From an uncultured Clostridia bacterium (GTDB taxonomy: Bacteria > Bacillota > Clostridia > TANB77 > CAG-508): a stretch of DNA of 8,428 nucleotides. The position numbers and the translations under genes are program-made. Location of the stretch: NCBI GenBank assembly GCA_948919095.1, contig CAQYCU010000062.1, forward strand, positions 1 to 8,428, read 5' to 3'. Each line of letters begins with the position of its first letter. Position 1 is the stretch's first letter. Below, one piece after another: positions 1-7,350 of this stretch. The notes beneath the pieces are model-generated. The model was not told the origin of the DNA. It saw only the letters and a list, made by a program, of their open reading frames with translations, and ran no database searches.

Positions 1-462
1 ACAACATAAACTAATAGTATTATTTTTCTTTTGTTTTTTTAATTTAATTATTTTTTACCTTATTTCTAATTTAAAGTTATATTTTATATCAATTATATTT
101 ATAAAATTTTTATTGTTTTTAGTTTTTATATTCTTTATTATTTTAATAATTCTTATTTTATTAAGTTTTTATTGCATATAATTTAAAAAATTTTATTGTT
201 TTTATTATTAAATATATTATAATTTATTCATAAATAAAATTTAATTAATGAATAAAAATAAATTTATTATTTAAAAATTTTGTTTTTTACAAAATGTTAA
301 AAATTAATTATCTTTATTTACAAATATTTTATTTTAATTTTTGTAAATTGTTTTTTATTGTATAATTATTTTTTATTTATAATTTATTTAAATAATAATT
401 ATAAAAAGTTTATATATTTATTTCTTATATTTTAAAAATTTAATATTCATTTAATTAAAATA
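1..462. other. Extremely AT-rich non-coding stretch
   Basis: No gene, RNA or clear regulatory site is seen here. By hand count G+C is about 7% over the first 480 bases (34 G or C), with A and T both abundant. All six frames are densely interrupted by TAA, TTA and similar triplets. Only AT-only low-complexity words recur. This composition is far below the neighbouring coding DNA and is that of an unconstrained spacer. An origin was considered, but no DnaA-box cluster is present. Confidence 0.7.
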
Positions 463-1680
463 TTGAACATTTTTATTTTTATAATTTATTTTAACGAATA
501 TCTCATTTCAACTTTACATGTTATATTTTTCCTTTTATTGTTATTATATTGTTCTGTTTTTTTGTTTAAACATTTTGGCGGATTGTCAATTTCTTATTAT
601 TTTTCTCTTATTTTGTCTTTTACTTTAAGTATCTTTTTCTTTTTTGTATTACAATTTCATTTTTATTATTTTATCTTCCCGCAGGACTTTTTGATTATAT
701 TTCTATTAATTTTGTGAACTTTTATATTAGCTATATTTATATTTTGGTTGATTAAGATTATTTTTCATTTAAAAGCTAATTGTCTTTTTGTCATTATATA
801 TTTAATATTTATAACTCTTTAATTTGAAAGATATGTTATATATTTCCCCCTTTTATTACCTTTTTTTAATAAAATTTATCGTTTTTACTTAACTATTATA
901 TCTTTATCTTCTTTTAATACTATGTATTATTTCACTTTACCCTATTAGTATTATTTGCGCCCTTTTGTTTGTTTTTTAACTTTTTATATTATGTAACTCT
1001 TTTTTAGAAGCCTTTATTCCCATGGTAAATATAAAAAAAGGTGGTCTATTTTTTTGCAATTACGCTTTATTATACATTGGTTCTATTTCTATTTATATGT
1101 TTATAGGCTTTGGGGTGTATCTTGCTTAAAAGTCAATTTGATTCTAAATATACAATTTTATTTTTTTGTTATTATTAAATATATTAAAATAATTTCTATC
1201 TATTTATAAATTCTCATCTTTTCTTATTTTCTTTTACATAAGTTTATACCTTGTATTCTGCTTTATATCAACATTTTATAATATTATACTATTTATTTTT
1301 TATTTTATAGTTTTTGATATATTATATTTTATTGTTTTGTTTATTTTTTCTTTTGGGCTAATTTGTTATTTTGACAACTTACCATTTGTTTACTCCTAAT
1401 TTTTACTTTGTTTTCATTTTGTTGTCCATTTTTTCACTTGCTTTTTTGCAATACTTTTTTTGTGATTTTCTATTTACATATTTCATTTTTCCTTTATATC
1501 CCTTGCGTTTTTTTGTTTTTTTATTCCTTTACTATTAGCTTTATCGAATTGGCAAATTGTCAATCTTGTGTTTATCCATACTTTTTTTCGAATTTATGTT
1601 TTGTTTTCATTTTTTTGTGCTTTTGCTTTTCTTTTTACTTTTTAATTTTAAAAACTTATTTATAAAAATTTATCCTATTT
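463..1680. other. T-skewed non-coding stretch, possibly decayed DNA
   Basis: G+C rises to about 20% (hand count over 481-1020) and T strongly exceeds A on the plus strand, so the minus strand is A-rich. Every minus-strand frame is full of stops. Plus-strand open frames at 463-717 and 1408-1665 begin with TTG, lack a ribosome binding site and would give Phe/Leu/Ile/Tyr strings with almost no charged residues, as expected from T-rich DNA. A minus-strand purine excess matches the direction of the GerMN gene at 1727-2248. The stretch could therefore be a long-decayed minus-strand gene or a long untranslated 3' tail of that gene. This is inference; no recognisable protein remnant was found by eye. 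Confidence 0.5.
1022..1129 (+). CDS. Possible 35-residue single-span membrane peptide
   Basis: A short ATG-to-TAA frame encodes a peptide starting MVNIKKGGLFF and ending with a hydrophobic, Gly-containing segment (roughly residues 15-34, ending GFGVYLA). It has a basic N-terminus followed by one plausible transmembrane span, and a balance of residues unlike the Phe-only chance frames around it. It also sits in a local patch of higher G+C (about 1010-1125). Against it, upstream there is only a weak purine stretch (AGAAG at about 1006-1010) and no clear ribosome binding site or promoter. No family is recognised. It may be a chance frame; a small membrane toxin or regulator is only a guess. Confidence 0.15.
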   Translation: MVNIKKGGLFFCNYALLYIGSISIYMFIGFGVYLA

Positions 1681-1726
1681 GTACTTATTTTAATTACTTT
1701 TTTAAATTTATTTTTAAATAATTCAT

Positions 1727-2248
1727 TTAATTTTTTGTAAAATATTCAGTTAAACCTGTTTTATTTTCTCCATTAATTGTTATTTTTATTTTTTCTATTT
1801 CATTAAATTGACATATTGTATTTACTATAGAATATATTGAATTAACTCCACTACTATTTAAAAATTCTTCTGATAAATCAATAAATAATATTCCTTTTTC
1901 AAATTTAATATCATTAACTTTTGTTCCTTTTGGAATTTCATTTATATATTTATTTTCTTTTGGACCTTGTATCAGTAAATTTAATACATATAAATATGGA
2001 TTTGAAATTAATTCTTTCGAATTAATTTTTCTTATTTCAGGAATTAAAATATTAGATGTACTTTCAGTAAAAAATAATTTTATTTCTGTTTCAAAATTTT
2101 GCTCTTCAGATATTTCCTCTTCTGGATATATTTCATTTATTATATTAACAGTTTGTTCTTTTTCTGTTGAAAAATTAAAAAAAGAATATATTAAAAGTCC
2201 TATAATAATTACTATTATACTTATTATTAATATTATTGTTTTTTTCAT
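1727..2248 (-). CDS. GerMN domain membrane-anchored protein
   Basis: This is a 173-residue protein with an N-terminal signal anchor (MKK, then a hydrophobic run to about residue 25), an acidic linker rich in Glu (about 28-55) and a C-terminal GerMN domain (about 55-168). Domain hallmarks are LIQGP (92-96), IPKGTKV (105-111), FIDLSEEF (122-129) and the IVNTICQF helix with the following KIKITING strand (141-160). The family includes the spore germination and sporulation protein GerM and many envelope lipoproteins. No lipobox cysteine follows the hydrophobic segment, so an uncleaved membrane anchor facing outward is likely. The ATG at 2248 is preceded by GGGAG (2261-2265) with a rather long 12-nt gap. 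The gene is divergent from the activase gene. No convincing promoter or intrinsic terminator was found. Whether it acts in sporulation or general envelope function cannot be told from the domain. Confidence 0.85.
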   Translation of the reverse strand: MKKTIILIISIIVIIIGLLIYSFFNFSTEKEQTVNIINEIYPEEEISEEQNFETEIKLFFTESTSNILIPEIRKINSKELISNPYLYVLNLLIQGPKENKYINEIPKGTKVNDIKFEKGILFIDLSEEFLNSSGVNSIYSIVNTICQFNEIEKIKITINGENKTGLTEYFTKN

Positions 2249-2260
2249 ATTTATTTTTAT

Positions 2261-2265
2261 CTCCC
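2261..2265 (-). promoter_or_regulatory. Ribosome binding site of the GerMN gene
   Basis: GGGAG read on the minus strand, 12 nt upstream of the ATG at 2248. It is the only Shine-Dalgarno-like purine run near this start. The gap is longer than usual, but no alternative start downstream fits the signal anchor better. Confidence 0.55.
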
Positions 2266-2370
2266 ATTTATATATTAATTTCTATTTTTATAATTATATT
2301 TTTCTTTTTATTAATTATTACTTCTATACATAATTAATATTAAAATAATTTATTTTTGACTATCTTTTTT

Positions 2371-2384
2371 CATTTTGTAAAATG
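2371..2384. promoter_or_regulatory. Small palindrome upstream of the activase promoter
   Basis: CATTTTGTAAAATG has two 6-bp arms around a central GT and lies 9 nt upstream of the -35 box at 2394. The position would suit a regulator acting on either of the two divergent genes. The short, AT-rich arms could arise by chance in this DNA, and it does not match an operator I can name with confidence. Confidence 0.25.
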
Positions 2385-2393
2385 TGTTTTTGC

Positions 2394-2422
2394 TTGACAA
2401 ATTAACATTTTCCATATACAAT
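2394..2422 (+). promoter_or_regulatory. Sigma-A promoter of the activase operon
   Basis: A perfect -35 hexamer TTGACA (2394-2399) is followed after exactly 17 bp by TACAAT (2417-2422), one mismatch from TATAAT. Transcription should start near 2429, giving a leader of about 35 nt. GGAGG follows at 2449-2453. This is the best vegetative-type promoter in the window and implies housekeeping sigma-factor expression. Confidence 0.8.
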
Positions 2423-2448
2423 TAGTATGACATTTTATAAAAACAAAT

Positions 2449-2453
2449 GGAGG
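2449..2453 (+). promoter_or_regulatory. Ribosome binding site of the activase gene
   Basis: GGAGG lies 10 nt before the ATG at 2464. It supports this start, which places the first phosphate-binding motif at residues 8-17, as expected for the family's N-terminus. Confidence 0.8.
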
Positions 2454-2463
2454 CATTATATAT

Positions 2464-5400
2464 ATGAAAAAAATATTACACGTTGGTCTTGATGTTGGTT
2501 CCACTACAGTAAAAATAGTAGTAATGGACGAAGACCTAAATATTATATATGAAAATTATGAAAGACATTTCTCAGATACCAAAAATACTATATATAAAGT
2601 TTTAACTGATTTTTCTAAAAAATATATTGACTATGAATATACAATAGCTTTAACAGGTTCAGGTGCAATGTCTGCTGCTGAATTTTTAGATTTACCATTT
2701 ATACAAGAAGTTGTTGCTTGTAAAAGAGCTGTTGAAAAATACATCCCTGAAACAAATGTAGTAATTGAGCTTGGTGGTGAAGATGCCAAAATAATATACT
2801 TTGGCAAATCCATTGAGCAACGTATGAACGGAACTTGTGCTGGTGGTACTGGGTCTTTTATTGACCAGATGGCATCTTTATTAAACACCGATTCTGAAGG
2901 TCTAAATGAACTTGCTAAAAATCATAAAATGATTTATCCAATAGCTTCTCGCTGTGGTGTTTTTGCTAAAACTGATGTACAACCTTTAATAAACGAAGGT
3001 GCAGCAAAGGAAGATATTGCAGTTTCTATTTTTCAAGCAGTTGTAAATCAAACTATTTCTGGACTTGCTTGTGGTAGACCTATTCGTGGTAATGTTGCCT
3101 TTTTAGGTGGTCCATTAAATTATCTATCAGAATTAAGAAATAGATTTATCGAAACTCTAAATTTAAATGAAAAAACAGCAATTATTCCAGAATCTGCTCA
3201 CTTACTTGTAGCTAAAGGAGCTGCATTAGAATCTGTTTCAAATAAAGTAATTTCCAATGAAAAATTAAAGGCAAAAATTGAAGTATTAAAAGTATCACAT
3301 GATACTACTTCTAAGCCTTTATCTCCTTTATTTGTGACCGATTTTGAATACGAAGAATTTAAGAAAAGACATGAAAACGCCTCTGTTCCAAAAAAAGATT
3401 TAGTAAATTTTGAAGGAGATTGTTTTATTGGAATTGATGCAGGTTCTACAACAACCAAACTTGTTGTAACTGACTCTGATGATAACCTACTATATTCTTT
3501 ATATAAAAATAATGAAGGAAACCCTTTAAAGAGCGTTACAAATATGCTTGAAGAATTATATCAGCTTTTACCTAAAACAGCTAAAATACGCTATAGTGGC
3601 GTAACAGGATATGGCGAAAGCCTTATAAAAACGGCATTAAATGTTGATTTAGGTGAAATTGAAACTATTGCACATTACACAGCCGCAAAGCGTTTTCTTC
3701 CTGACGTTACAAGCATCGTTGATATTGGTGGACAGGATATGAAATATATAAGCATTAAAGATGGCACAATTAATAATATAATGTTAAACGAAGCATGTTC
3801 CTCTGGTTGTGGCTCATTTATTGAAACATTTGCTAAAAGTCTTAATATATCTATTGAGGACTTTGTTAAATCAGCCTTAGAATCTCGCGCTCCTGTAGAC
3901 CTTGGCTCAAGATGCACAGTATTTATGAACTCAAAAATTAAACAAGCTCAAAAAGAAGGCTCAAGTGTAGGTGATATATCTTCTGGTTTATCATATTCAG
4001 TAATAAAAAATGCTATACAAAAAGTTATGAAGGTTAGAGATGTCTCAACTTTAGGAGACCATATAGTAGTACAAGGTGGAACATTTTATAATGATGCTAT
4101 TTTGCGTGCATTTGAACTTATTGTTGGGAAAAATGTGATTAGGCCTGATATTTCTGGATTAATGGGTGCTTATGGTATTGCTATTCTTGCTAAAAAACAA
4201 TACGAAGCTAATATGGATATGGAATATTATTCAACAATATCTACTTTAGAAAATATTAAAGATTTGAAAATTGAAACTTCACATGTTCGTTGTGGAAAGT
4301 GTGAAAATCATTGCCTATTAACTATTAATAAATTTAATAATGGGCAAAGACACATATCAGGAAATAGATGCGAAAAAGGCGCAGGTACTACAAACAAAGA
4401 ATCAGACTTACCTAATTTATATAAATATAAAAATGAAAGGTTATTTAATTATTATACACCACTTGAAGAAAACTCTGCACTTAGAGGAACTATTGGTATT
4501 CCAAGAGTTTTAAATATGTATGAAGACTATCCTTTCTGGTTTACATTCTTTACTAAATTAGGTTTTAGAGTAATACTTTCTGAAAAAAGTACACGAAAAA
4601 CTTATGAAAAAGGTATGGAATCAATGCCGTCGGAATCAGTATGTTATCCTGCTAAACTTTCACATGGTCACATTACAAGTTTAATAAGTCAAGGTATTAA
4701 CACAATATTTTATCCATGTATGCCATTCTCAAGAAAGGAAGAAAAAACAGCAGATAACCACTATAACTGTCCTATTGTAATATCATATTCAGAAGTTTTA
4801 AAAAACAATGTAGAAGAAATAAAAGGCGTAAAATTCATAAATCCATTTTTACCATTTGAAGCAAAACAATTAGTAAAAACAGTAATGTCTTTGAAAGAAT
4901 TTGAAGAATATAACTTCACAAAAAAAGAATTAACTGAAGCTGCAGTGTCAGCTGAAAAAGAATATCAAAACTTTAAAAAAGATATAGAAAACAAAGGAAA
5001 TGAAGCCTTAGAATATATAAACAAAAACAATATAAAGGGTATTGTACTTGCAGGTAGACCTTATCATGTTGACCCAGAAATTAATCATGGTATTGATACA
5101 TTAATTACAAGCTTAGGATTAGCAGTACTTTCAGAAGATTCCATTTCTAATCAGGCTGAAATTAAACATAGACTAAGAGTTGTAAATCAATGGGTATTTC
5201 ACTCAAGACTATATGCAGCTGCTGATTTTGTTGGAAACCATGAAAATCTAGAATTAGTACAATTAAATTCATTTGGATGCGGTGTAGATGCAGTAACAAC
5301 AGACCAAGTTGAAGAAATATTATCAAGCTATGATAAACCATATACATTAATAAAAATAGATGAAGTAAACAACTTAGGTGCTGTTAGAATTCGTATCCGT

Positions 5401-6783
5401 TCACTTCTTGCCAGTATGAATAAACGTATAGAAGCTAATAAAACCGCACATGAGGACAAAGGAAATTATGAAGTAAATAGAAAAGTTTATACCAAAAAGA
5501 TGAATAAAGAAAAATACAATATTTTATGTCCTCAAATGGCTCCAATTCATTTTGAATTAATAGAATCAGCAGTAAAATCATGTGGCTATAATTTTCACTT
5601 ATTAAGAGAATGTACACCAAAAACAGTAGAAATTGGACTAAAATATGTAAATAATGATGCATGCTACCCTTCAATATTAACTACTGGTCAGCTAATTGAG
5701 GCCTTACAATCTGGAAAGTATGATTTAGATAAAACAGCAGTTATTATGTCTCAAACAGGTGGCGGCTGTAGAGCAACAAACTATATCGGTTTCATTAGAA
5801 AAGCATTAAAAGATGCAGGTTTTGCTAATATTCCAGTTATTTCATTCAATGTTGTAGGAATGGAAAAAATGCCTGGATTTAAAATAACTCCAGCTCTAAT
5901 TGAAAGACTTATGAAATGTGTAATATATGGTGATTTACTTCAAAAACTTTCATCTAAAAATAGAGCATATGAAATACATAAAGGAGAAACAAACGAACTT
6001 TATACTAAATGGCTAAGTAATTGTAAAAACCTTGTTGCAAACTCATCGTTAAAAGAATTTAAAAAAAGCATATATGAAATGGTTGATGACTTTGAAAAAA
6101 TAGAACTTAATAATTCTGTTGAAAAACCAAAGGTAGGAATTGTTGGTGAAGTACTTATCAAATATCAACCATTTGGAAATAATTACGTTGCAGAAAAACT
6201 TGAAGCAGAAGGTGCAGAAGTAATATACCCTGACTTCATGGGATTTGTAAAATTCATTGCAACACATAAAATTACATTTAATCAATTAATTAATACAGAC
6301 AGTGCAAAAGCAAAAATATTTAAATTAGCAATTCATTTTGTAGATATATTTGAACAAGATGAAATTATTGCATTAAAAAATTCTAAAAAAGATTATTTAT
6401 TGCCTTGTAATATTTTTGATTTAGAAAAAAATGTAAAAGATATTTTATCAATAGGTAACCAAACTGGTGAAGGATGGTTTTTAACCGCTGAAATGGTAGA
6501 ATATATAGAACATGGTATAAACAATATTGTATGTGTTCAACCATTTGCTTGCCTACCAAATCATGTTGTTGGAAAGGGAGTTATAAAAACAATTAGAGAT
6601 AAATACCCAGATGCAAATATCTCACCAATAGATTATGACCCAGGCGCAAGTGAAGCAAATCAAACAAATAGATTAAAATTACTTATGGCAGTTGCGAAAG
6701 ACAATTTACAAAAAAAGAACAATTCTCTAAATTCAATAAAAAGAGAAAATAAAATTAATAATAACACTTTAGAAAAAGTATAA
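2464..6783 (+). CDS. Giant acyl-CoA dehydratase activase (double BadF/HgdC ATPase, DUF2229, COG3581-like)
   Basis: This is a 1439-residue cytoplasmic iron-sulfur protein, a usual length for this fused family. Module 1 (about 1-255) is an ASKHA ATPase with GLDVGSTTVK (8-17), ELGGEDAK (102-109), cluster cysteine C125 in CAGGTG and C164 in SRCGVF. Module 2 (about 320-575) repeats the plan: GIDAGSTTTK (323-332), DIGGQDMK (420-427), C445 and C449 in ACSSGCGSF, and C484 in SRCTVF. A Cys linker follows (C610, C613, C617, C636). Next is a DUF2229-like segment (about 672-960) with C727 in SVCYPAK, C752, C769 and C939. The C-terminal COG3581-like part (about 1015-1410) has C1022, C1067 in DACYPS, C1102 in GGGCRATNY and C1363 in PFACLP. 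Related activators use ATP hydrolysis to lower the potential of a [4Fe-4S] cluster and pass electrons to 2-hydroxyacyl-CoA dehydratases, benzoyl-CoA reductase or double-cubane proteins. The true substrate here is unknown. No separate dehydratase subunits lie nearby, and the C-terminal part is the likely in-chain acceptor. The last ~28 residues are a Lys/Asn-rich tail. Confidence 0.9.
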   Translation: MKKILHVGLDVGSTTVKIVVMDEDLNIIYENYERHFSDTKNTIYKVLTDFSKKYIDYEYTIALTGSGAMSAAEFLDLPFIQEVVACKRAVEKYIPETNVVIELGGEDAKIIYFGKSIEQRMNGTCAGGTGSFIDQMASLLNTDSEGLNELAKNHKMIYPIASRCGVFAKTDVQPLINEGAAKEDIAVSIFQAVVNQTISGLACGRPIRGNVAFLGGPLNYLSELRNRFIETLNLNEKTAIIPESAHLLVAKGAALESVSNKVISNEKLKAKIEVLKVSHDTTSKPLSPLFVTDFEYEEFKKRHENASVPKKDLVNFEGDCFIGIDAGSTTTKLVVTDSDDNLLYSLYKNNEGNPLKSVTNMLEELYQLLPKTAKIRYSGVTGYGESLIKTALNVDLGEIETIAHYTAAKRFLPDVTSIVDIGGQDMKYISIKDGTINNIMLNEACSSGCGSFIETFAKSLNISIEDFVKSALESRAPVDLGSRCTVFMNSKIKQAQKEGSSVGDISSGLSYSVIKNAIQKVMKVRDVSTLGDHIVVQGGTFYNDAILRAFELIVGKNVIRPDISGLMGAYGIAILAKKQYEANMDMEYYSTISTLENIKDLKIETSHVRCGKCENHCLLTINKFNNGQRHISGNRCEKGAGTTNKESDLPNLYKYKNERLFNYYTPLEENSALRGTIGIPRVLNMYEDYPFWFTFFTKLGFRVILSEKSTRKTYEKGMESMPSESVCYPAKLSHGHITSLISQGINTIFYPCMPFSRKEEKTADNHYNCPIVISYSEVLKNNVEEIKGVKFINPFLPFEAKQLVKTVMSLKEFEEYNFTKKELTEAAVSAEKEYQNFKKDIENKGNEALEYINKNNIKGIVLAGRPYHVDPEINHGIDTLITSLGLAVLSEDSISNQAEIKHRLRVVNQWVFHSRLYAAADFVGNHENLELVQLNSFGCGVDAVTTDQVEEILSSYDKPYTLIKIDEVNNLGAVRIRIRSLLASMNKRIEANKTAHEDKGNYEVNRKVYTKKMNKEKYNILCPQMAPIHFELIESAVKSCGYNFHLLRECTPKTVEIGLKYVNNDACYPSILTTGQLIEALQSGKYDLDKTAVIMSQTGGGCRATNYIGFIRKALKDAGFANIPVISFNVVGMEKMPGFKITPALIERLMKCVIYGDLLQKLSSKNRAYEIHKGETNELYTKWLSNCKNLVANSSLKEFKKSIYEMVDDFEKIELNNSVEKPKVGIVGEVLIKYQPFGNNYVAEKLEAEGAEVIYPDFMGFVKFIATHKITFNQLINTDSAKAKIFKLAIHFVDIFEQDEIIALKNSKKDYLLPCNIFDLEKNVKDILSIGNQTGEGWFLTAEMVEYIEHGINNIVCVQPFACLPNHVVGKGVIKTIRDKYPDANISPIDYDPGASEANQTNRLKLLMAVAKDNLQKKNNSLNSIKRENKINNNTLEKV

Positions 6784-6796
6784 ATTATATAATTAT

Positions 6797-6805
6797 GGAA
6801 GGAGG
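6797..6805 (+). promoter_or_regulatory. Ribosome binding site that decides the YqeG start
   Basis: GGAAGGAGG begins on the G of an in-frame ATG (6795-6797), so that ATG cannot use it as its own ribosome binding site. It lies 4 nt before an in-frame GTG at 6810, which is therefore the more likely start despite the short gap. Confidence 0.7.
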
Positions 6806-6809
6806 TTTT

Positions 6810-7289
6810 GTGATTAGCTTTACACCAAAAGAAACTTATAGACGTGTTTCAGATATAAGCCTAGATTATTTAATAAATGATATAAATATAAAAGGACTTA
6901 TATTTGACTTTGATGGAACATTAATTTCAAAAAGAAAAATATCCATTGAAACTCTAAACTTCATAAAAAAAGCTAAAGAAAGCGGACTAAAAATTTCAAT
7001 ATTAAGTAATAATATTTATGTAAGTAATACAATATTAAAAGCATTAAACATTACAACTACAAAAAAATTCGCTCTAAAACCTCTTAAAAAACCATTTTTA
7101 GATATGGCAAAGAGGATGAAACTTAGTCCTAATAAAATTGCAGTAATAGGAAATAATAGAATTTCTGATATACTAGGTGCAAATCATGCTGGACTATATT
7201 CAATATATATTCAAAATATGGATAGCATTTTATTTAAAAATAAAATAAAAAATAAACTAAAAAATATAGGAATAAAACATATTGATTAA
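6810..7289 (+). CDS. YqeG-like HAD phosphatase
   Basis: This is a 159-residue protein from the preferred GTG start (164 residues if the upstream ATG at 6795 is used), close to the roughly 170 residues usual for YqeG (HAD superfamily, class IIIA). In GTG-start numbering, motif I is DFDGT with nucleophile D33 and acid D35, motif II is LSNN (about 65-68) and the motif III lysine is in ALKP (about K90). Motif IV reads GNNRISD (114-120). Family members usually have GDQxxTD there, so the first acidic residue is Asn (N115) while D120 is kept. The tail following GLYSIYI is Lys/Asn-rich. The gene begins 26 nt after the activase stop with no room for a promoter, so it is probably co-transcribed. The physiological substrate of YqeG proteins is not firmly known. 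Phosphatase activity is plausible, but the motif IV change makes it less certain. Confidence 0.8.
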   Translation: MISFTPKETYRRVSDISLDYLINDINIKGLIFDFDGTLISKRKISIETLNFIKKAKESGLKISILSNNIYVSNTILKALNITTTKKFALKPLKKPFLDMAKRMKLSPNKIAVIGNNRISDILGANHAGLYSIYIQNMDSILFKNKIKNKLKNIGIKHID

Positions 7290-7290
7290 A

Positions 7291-7308
7291 ATTTAATTTA
7301 AATTAAAT
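7291..7308. repeat. Perfect 18-bp AT-only palindrome
   Basis: ATTTAATTT is followed directly by AAATTAAAT, just after the YqeG stop. With no loop and no G or C it is a weak hairpin candidate and may be chance. The stronger terminator lies at 7351-7388. Confidence 0.3.
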
Positions 7309-7350
7309 AAAAAAATTATAAAAAATAAAATTTAATCTGATAAAATTAAT

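Noticed and set aside
463..717. Plus-strand open frame of 84 codons
   Set aside because: TTG start, no ribosome binding site, and a product made almost only of Phe, Leu, Ile, Tyr and Ser with hardly any charged residues, which is what T-rich DNA gives by chance.
202..1186. Direct repeat TTATTATTAAATATATTA at 202-219 and 1169-1186
   Set aside because: An 18-base AT-only word can recur by chance in DNA above 80-90% A+T. No target duplication, terminal inverted repeat or transposase fragment accompanies it.
1547..1565. Imperfect palindrome ATTGGCAA-A-TTGTCAAT
   Set aside because: One mismatch in 8-bp arms, no adjacent gene start or promoter, and no known operator match.
1572..1580. TTATCCATA, one mismatch from a DnaA box, as a sign of a replication origin
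   Set aside because: A single near-match with no cluster, and no dnaA, dnaN or other origin-linked genes in the window.
1408..1665. Plus-strand open frame of 85 codons
   Set aside because: TTG start without a ribosome binding site, and a Phe/Cys/Leu-rich product with no recognisable domain, typical of a T-rich chance frame.
2631..6285. Several minus-strand open frames inside the activase gene
   Set aside because: They are antisense shadows of a well-supported coding region, with no family motifs and no ribosome binding sites of note.
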